NCBI GenBank assembly: GCA_010094045.1
Contig: ML986997.1
Location: 1 to 12,485, forward strand
Length of the DNA: 12,485 bases
Origin: Lojkania enalia
Lineage: Eukaryota; Ascomycota; Dothideomycetes; Pleosporales
Direction of reading: 5' to 3'
The notes under the pieces are model-generated. The model ran no database searches and had not been told where the DNA came from. It saw only the letters and a program-made list of their open reading frames with translations. How positions within the stretch are numbered: position 1 is the stretch's first letter; the number at the start of each line of letters is the position of its first letter. The position numbers and the translations under genes are program-made. This document shows, one piece after another, positions 7,348 through 12,485 of this stretch.

Positions 7348-10300
7348 GCAGCCTCTAAGGTAATAGCTATATCGAGGAACTGGGTAGGAAAGCTGTTAGA
7401 AGGGTTACTAGTATAGTACCTTTATATATAGTACTCTAAGTAGAGTTTAACGGGAGGAAGCTTAGAATACTACTTAATAGTAGAGCTTTAGACATATTTA
7501 TATCGGCGTAATAGGTTTACAAGAATAATATAGAGTAGAGGGAAAAAGTAGTATCTTATACAATCCACCTAGTAGACGATAAGCTAATAGACTATAGCGG
7601 AGAAGTTGTACTAATAGAAACTAAGAAGCGAGCGCTTAATATTATAGGATATACTAATATAAGGAGCATTAATGTTATAAACCTAGGAAAGTTTAATATA
7701 TTGCTAGGTATAGACTAGCTGGCTAAATATAATTCTAGAGTAGATTAGTAGTAAGGGATAGTTTATAGGCTATAGAGCTAATCTAAAATAGAACGGGTAG
7801 TAGGATAGTATAAAGTAAAGCGTCCTTCAGGTCTACAGTTAATATAGAGAGTATTAGCAGCTATAATAGTAAGACATCTTAAGAAGATAAAATAGACGCT
7901 AGGTATTATCGTAGTTTAAAAGGTATATAAAGAACTATAGGACAATAGTATACTCTAAGAAATCTAAAGAGATTACAGCGAATTTATAGAGCTATATAAA
8001 GAAGTAGAGAATAGAGGGTTACCTAAATATAAGGAATACGACTATAAAATTATTATTAAGGATAAAAGAAAGCTAAAACCTAGTCTAATATATAACTTAA
8101 ACTAAGAATAAAGAGAAGAACTTAGGAAGTATATCTAAAAGAATTTGGTAAGAAAGTATATACGACTAAGCTAGAGTAAAATAGTATTACTAATACTATT
8201 TGTACCTAAGAAAAATAGTAAACTAAGGTTATACGTAGACTATAGACAGCTAAATAATATAACTAAGAAAAATAGATACCCGTTACCTAGGATAATAGAA
8301 CTTATAAGTTAATTATAAGGAGCTAAGTAGTTTATAAAGTTTAATATAAGAGAAGGATACTACTATATTCGGATAAAGAAGGGCTATAAATAGAAAATAG
8401 CATTTAAAATAAGAGAAGGTCTTTTTAAATACCTAGTAATACTATTTAGACTTATAAATATACTAGTAACCTTCTAAACAGTTATAAATAATATATTAAG
8501 GGAATACTTAGATATATTTATAATAGTATATCTAGATAACGTTCTAGTCTATATAAAGGGATTGCTAAGAGAGTATAAAAAACACGTTAGAAAAGTACTA
8601 GCAAAACTATAAGAGTATAAGTTACTTATAGCCCTAGAGAAATGCAAGTTTTATAAGACAGGAACAGGGTTCCTAGAATTCCAGATATCTAGAGAGGGTA
8701 TTAAAATAGAACAGGAAAAGGTTAAAGTAATACTAGAATAGCTAGTACTTATCTTAGTTAAATAAATCTAATCTTTCCTAAGCTTCGCGAATTTCTATAG
8801 GAAATTTATAAGTAGGTACTCTAGAGTAGTAGCACCCTTAACAGAGATTATAAAGAAAGAGAAGGGGTTTAAGTAGTAAGAAGCGCAGTAAAAAACCTTC
8901 GAAGAACTAAAAGCTTGCTTTACCTCAGTATTAATACTAAGAATGCTAGACTTAGAGAAGCAATTCCGAGTGGAAACTAATACTTCAGATAAAACAATAG
9001 GCGCTTACTTAAGCTAGTAAGATAAGGATGGAAAGTAGAGGCTATAAGCCTACTTTTCAAGAAAAATAAAACTAGAAGAACTTAACTATAACGTATACGA
9101 TAAAGAACTGTTAGTAATAGTTAAAACATTAAAAGAATAGTAAGTATATCTAGTAGGAACTAAATACCTATTTAAAGTTTAGACAGACTATAAAAACCTT
9201 ATATATTTTATAATAACAAAGGAACTTATAGAAAGATAAATACGATAGGTAGAATAGTTAGTAGACTATAACTTTAGAATAACGCACTAGAAAGGGTTAG
9301 AAAATATAGCTGCAGACGTATTAAGTCATAAAGCCGACTATATAACTAAAGAAAAGTATAAAAGAGACGCAATCCTAAGAAAAGAATTAGATAGATCTCT
9401 CGTATATAACTACCTATAAGTCGCCTAAGTTATAAAACTAACTATACTAGAGTAAACCTAGTAATAGAAGCTAAGAGATATACAGATAGTAGAATAATAT
9501 CTAATAAGCAGCAACAAAGTAAAAGTAATTAAAAATATAACTTAGAAACAACTATATATATACCCGCACGTATAAAAGTAGATAATAAAAGAATTATATA
9601 AATCGTTAGAATAGAAATACCTAGGAGTAGTAGAAATAGAGTAAAGGCTAAGGAAGAGCTTTATCCTTACTAACGTAAGAAAGAAAGTATAAAACATACT
9701 AAACAAGTATTTAGAATGTAGAAAGAATAAGGCTACGAGGTATAGGCTTTATAAATTCTTACAGCTGCTAGAAGTATCTAAAGGGCTATAGAAATAGATT
9801 ACAATTAACTTCGTAACTAAGTTATTAGAGTTAGTAGAACTAGGGTTAGAAAGAAGATATAATATAATTATAAACGTAATAGATTAGTTAATAAAATATA
9901 TATACTTTAGACTAGTATTAGAAATAATAACTACACCTAAACTAGTATATAAGTTATTATATATAATATTCGCGAAGTATAGAATCCTAAAGTATATTAC
10001 TTTAGATAGAAATAAGTTGTTTACATCTAAATACTAGTAAGGATAGATAGAAAAGATAGGAATCTAATAACAGATATTAACTAGCTTCTACCTATAGATA
10101 GACGGTTAGATAGAATAAGTTAACTAGAGTCTAGAAATATATTTAAGGATGTATATTAATAAATAACAAAATAATTAGGTCGAATTATTACCTATAGCAT
10201 AGATAGCCTATAATAAGATAACTTAAAGTACTATAGGGACTATACCTTTTAAAGCTAACTATAAACGGAAAGCTATTATATATTAGGAATAGAATAAGAA

Positions 10301-10853
10301 AAGACTTCTAGTTCTATTAGTAGATCGAAAAGCTAAAGAAATAGAGGAAATCTACAATTAATTTAAGGAAAAAATCTAGTTAAGAAACCTTAAGATAGTA
10401 GAACAGGCTAATAAGATAAGGATTAAGAGACTAACCTTTAAAGAGGGGGGTAAAGTTTTCCTATTAACAAAAAACTTAAAGACTAAAAGACCCATAAAAA
10501 AATTAGATTATAAAAGAATAGGACTATTTCTAATTAAAGAATAGATCGGACCTATAAATTTTAAACTAAAGCTACTAAGTAAGATAAAAATACACCCGGT
10601 ATTTTACAAGTTAAAATTAGAACCAGCGCCGGACGACGCACTACTATAAGAAAGTATTAACGTAGAACTAGAACAGAAATATAAAGTAGAATATATACTA
10701 GTAAAAAGGCGATTTAGACGTTAGTAGAAGTATCTAGTAAAGTGGAAAGGATACCTATAGGAGGAAAGTTTATAAGAACTAGTATAGAACCTAACCAACT
10801 ATACTACGAAGCTAAAGGAGTTTTACTAGAGGGCTAGAATAATAGGTCGTTAA
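7344..10853 (+). pseudogene. pol: pol polyprotein of element B: protease, RT, RNase H, integrase, chromodomain
   Basis: About 1,170 codons in one frame, -1 relative to gag, interrupted only by TAG/TAA. Protease: LLNSRALDIFIS at 7470-7505, where the DSG active site reads NSR, and LLGID near 7701. [27 protein letters not shown] (Asp to Asn at 8343), and the YxDD box at 8529-8540 reading YLDN. RNase H: VETNTSD at 8970 (Asp to Asn at 8979), with Glu 9105 and Asp 9186 kept. Integrase: a damaged HHCC zinc site near 9590-9720, first Asp to Asn at 9807, second Asp kept at 10005, Glu kept at 10113 (35 residues between them). A GPY/F-like module lies near 10480-10630 and a chromodomain at about 10680-10840 (KYLVKWKGY). 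The end is uncertain: TAA 10851 may be natural or a mutated CAA. The product would lack protease and RT activity. Confidence 0.93.
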
Positions 10854-10902
10854 GTAAAGTCTAGTTAGGAAGTAATAGCGGTAGTAATATAGAAGAAGCC
10901 TC

Positions 10903-11509
10903 TTATACAGAACTTAGAGTAATAGTAGAAGGCGCTTCGGACTTGGCGGACCTCCTCTCCTCTTCTTCTAACTTCTCTTACTCTTCTATTAACTTCACCT
11001 CTCGTTTCCTAAGATCTAAACTATACTCCTTTAGAGAATAGACGTGTTTTTTAGCGCGTTCTAAATAAGAAAGAGCCGTCTGACGGCGATATGCAGATTT
11101 CTTAAGATGATGAATCTCCTCTTTCTCAGCAGCCACGAAATCTTAATAGGCAGAGGTAGACTCCTTATAAGCCTTTAATATATTTGCTAGGAAACGGCGA
11201 AGGGTACCCTCAGTTAGGGAAAGATTGTAGGACAGACCCTAAGAAAGATATTCTCCATATACGGAAGAAAGAGCAGTATTACTGTAATAGTTACGGTTTA
11301 TAAACTAGCAGTTTAAATAACAGCAGGACGAATCTATTATAATACCTAAGGAAAGAATTAAGTAACTAGTATAATAGTTACAGGTAGAAGTGTTTTTGCG
11401 CTAGACTTTAGGTATAATAGAAGAAAAAGAAGAAGAATAGAGTTATACTTACAAGCTAAGCAGGACCTACTAGAATATATAAAGTACTAACCCCGGAATG
11501 GAAAAATAT
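10903..11509 (-). pseudogene. Antisense gene of element B: Cys-rich plus charged helical protein, with one intron; function unknown
   Basis: On the minus strand between pol and the 3' LTR there is a gene-like frame converging on pol. The second exon, 11400 to 10903, is 166 codons including a TAA, with only four internal TAGs. It reads as a Cys-rich segment (TC at 11382, SSCCYLNC near 11330-11308) followed by LRRFLANILKAYKEST, VAAEKEEIHHLKKSAYRR, YLERAKKHVYSLKEYS and LEEEERR, likely long charged helices. A 52-nt intron (11452-11401) joins it in phase to a first exon. That exon could start at ATA 11509 (from ATG) or, in the same open frame, as far up as 11638. Compared with gag and pol the second exon keeps many CpA/TpG. 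I do not recognise the family. After reversing G-to-A changes, two CXXC pairs would be possible, so a small zinc-binding domain is conceivable. Antisense genes downstream of pol are known in some plant Ty3 elements such as Grande. Confidence 0.65.
11401..11452 (-). other. Candidate spliceosomal intron in the antisense gene
   Basis: On the minus strand the sequence opens with GTAAGT, the consensus 5' splice site, has a pyrimidine-rich body, then CCTAAAG as a possible branch region, and ends in TCTAG, where CAG would have become TAG by RIP. At 52 nt it has typical fungal length. Without removal, the frame upstream of the second exon meets two stops (TAA, TAA) within five codons and the first-exon frame does not connect; with removal the join is in phase. 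Confidence 0.6.
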
Positions 11510-11638
11510 AGACACGGCCTTATAGTACACCTATACCGAGTATATTAGAAGCTAGAATAAACTGCCTACAACAGTAGGATACTACACCTAGACGGAATAG
11601 GTAAGATAATAGATTAAAGAGCTTCGGGACAAACCTAT

Positions 11639-11653
11639 AGAGAGGGGAGCGGG
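11639..11653 (+). promoter_or_regulatory. Polypurine tract of element B
   Basis: AGAGAGGGGAGCGGG, 14 purines of 15, abuts the TGTTAC start of the 3' LTR. It primes plus-strand cDNA synthesis and fixes the left edge of the 3' LTR. Confidence 0.85.
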
Positions 11654-12192
11654 TGTTACGAATATAGAACGCTAAGAGGTACTACCTCTATAGCTAGAGC
11701 TTAATCTAATATCAGCTACTACGGAGGTCGACTTAGATAAGAACCGATAAGGTAATAACAGGCAGAAGTATATTAGAGACCAGTTATTAAATAGTAAGCA
11801 GTAGGACTGCGGGAACTAGGGAGATAATTAGTTAGATAATAAAGTATAGCACAACCTATGTACGTAACTATAGTAGAAGTGTTAGATATAGCAGGATAGA
11901 CCTAACAAACCTAATAGACCTAATAAGCTAGGCTTAGCGGTCTTAGACTTAACTATATAAGAAGAAAGATCTTCTTATAAAATTAAGTTCTTTGTAGTTA
12001 TTCTCGCAGATTTATCTCGTTACTCTGTTAGACTTCTAAATATACTTATTATATTCGAAGAACCGGCGAACCTAATACTCTCTCATCATTAAAGCCACCA
12101 CCTCTAACTAATCTAATATAAATAAGGCCCCGGCGCGCGTACGACTGCAATAGCGGTCGTTATATATACTAGTAGTATATAGATTAGTAACA
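11654..12192 (+). repeat. 3' LTR of element B
   Basis: Same length as the 5' LTR, no gaps, only transition differences. This copy keeps the intact termini TGTTAC and GTAACA. It is followed by TCTAA, the right copy of the target duplication. The TATAAATA motif is at 12117-12124. Confidence 0.95.
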
Positions 12193-12392
12193 TCTAATCC
12201 CTAATATAATACTACTATATAAACTAAACTAATCTAATTTCTAGTATAATACTACTATATAATAATAATCGGTTATACTAATATATCTACAACCTAATCT
12301 AATCTCTAGTATAGTACTACTATACGATAATAACTAATCGTACTAATATATCTATAATTAGATCTAACCTCTAATATAGTACTATTATATAA
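12193..12392 (+). pseudogene. Second copy of the element A pol tail, right fragment
   Basis: This continues the fragment 4631-4724 after removal of element B; its first five bases are the right-hand target duplication TCTAA. It carries four degenerate repeats of the CTAAT...TAGTATA.TACTACTATA core, parallel to 1791-1991. The match to the first copy stops within TAGTACTATTATATAA at 12392, where the sequence changes to the unmutated block. In these 200 bases I find one CpA and no TpG. Confidence 0.75.
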
Positions 12393-12485
12393 TGTTACGG
12401 CTAAGCTATTCACAGTTAGCCCCTTGGCAGGTCCAGGGATATATATGTAGCATGTCTCGCATTTCTAGTCAATAGACGCAGTTTT
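12393..12485. mobile_element. Start of a non-RIP sequence, probably the edge of a younger LTR
   Basis: The sequence begins TGTTACGGCTAAGC and has eight CpA and four TpG in 93 bp, against almost none before it. TGTTAC is also the LTR start of element B. The abrupt end of the element A tail here fits an insertion point. A short inverted pair (GGCTAA at 12399, TTAGCC at 12416) lies near the start. The rest is outside the window, so the identity is inferred, and an ordinary end of the RIP block is the alternative. Confidence 0.45.

Larger units (their letters stand above)
4725..12192 (+). mobile_element. Structurally complete Ty3/gypsy chromovirus (element B), RIP-inactivated
   Basis: A 7,468-bp LTR retrotransposon with all structural parts in order: 539-bp 5' LTR, short leader, gag, candidate frameshift site, pol (protease, reverse transcriptase, RNase H, integrase, chromodomain), an additional frame on the opposite strand, purine tract, 539-bp 3' LTR, and a 5-bp target duplication. 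The LTR consensus ends are TGTTAC and GTAACA, an inverted pair. Integrase after RNase H and the chromodomain place it among the Ty3/gypsy chromoviruses. No indel breaks any coding frame; the damage is only C-to-T and G-to-A. It interrupts the second tail copy of element A, so it inserted after that copy was in place. Confidence 0.95.

Noticed and set aside
10940..11030. Polypyrimidine run as a second purine tract or plus-strand start on the other strand
   Set aside because: It is explained as the Glu/Arg/Lys-rich helical end of the antisense gene (GAG, GAA, AGG codons), and no LTR edge is next to it.
1..12392. Host genes, tRNA, rRNA or CRISPR-like arrays
   Set aside because: No frame outside the transposon proteins has recognisable domains, no cloverleaf or conserved rRNA sequence was seen, and the only tandem repeats are degenerate units without unique spacers.

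Overview
The window is an AT-rich, gene-poor block of nested, dead transposable elements, of the kind found in filamentous ascomycete fungi (Pezizomycotina) that have repeat-induced point mutation (RIP). Over most of its length CpA and TpG are almost absent and TpA is in large excess. Coding frames of known transposon proteins run for hundreds of codons with no frame change, interrupted only by codons that C-to-T or G-to-A changes explain (CAG/CAA/TGG to TAG/TAA, one TGA). No host gene is visible.

Left part (1-2088). Positions 1 to about 655 hold an unassigned, LTR-like, mutated remnant with a hairpin and a 34-bp tandem repeat. From about 660 to 2081 runs the 3' portion of a Ty3/gypsy chromovirus pol gene, called element A here: end of the integrase core, GPY/F-like module, chromodomain, and a repetitive tail once rich in Pro, Thr and Gln. 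A purine tract and a probable LTR follow.

Middle part (2089-4724). The probable LTR of A is split by a complete Fot1/pogo-type (Tc1/mariner superfamily) DNA transposon at 2401-4260. It has terminal inverted repeats and a single-frame, RIP-killed transposase carrying a C-terminal zinc knuckle. At 4631 a second copy of the repetitive tail of A begins.

Right part (4725-12192). This is a structurally complete 7,468-bp Ty3/gypsy chromovirus, element B, inserted in that second tail copy. It has two 539-bp LTRs, a perfect 5-bp target duplication (TCTAA), a purine tract, gag, a candidate -1 frameshift site (A AAA AAC then TAA), and pol in the order protease, RT, RNase H, integrase, chromodomain. Between pol and the 3' LTR lies an additional gene-like frame on the opposite strand, with a plausible 52-nt spliceosomal intron, a Cys-rich segment and a charged helical tail. 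This is the least expected item in the window.

Right edge (12193-12485). The second tail copy resumes to 12392. At 12393 the composition changes abruptly to normal, CpA-containing sequence beginning TGTTAC, probably the start of a younger LTR that has escaped RIP.

Inferred order of events: A-family elements came first; the Fot1-like element and B inserted into them; RIP mutated the whole block; the right-edge LTR arrived later or was spared. All protein readings are my own manual translations, with TAG/TAA read as Gln or Trp where the context supports it.
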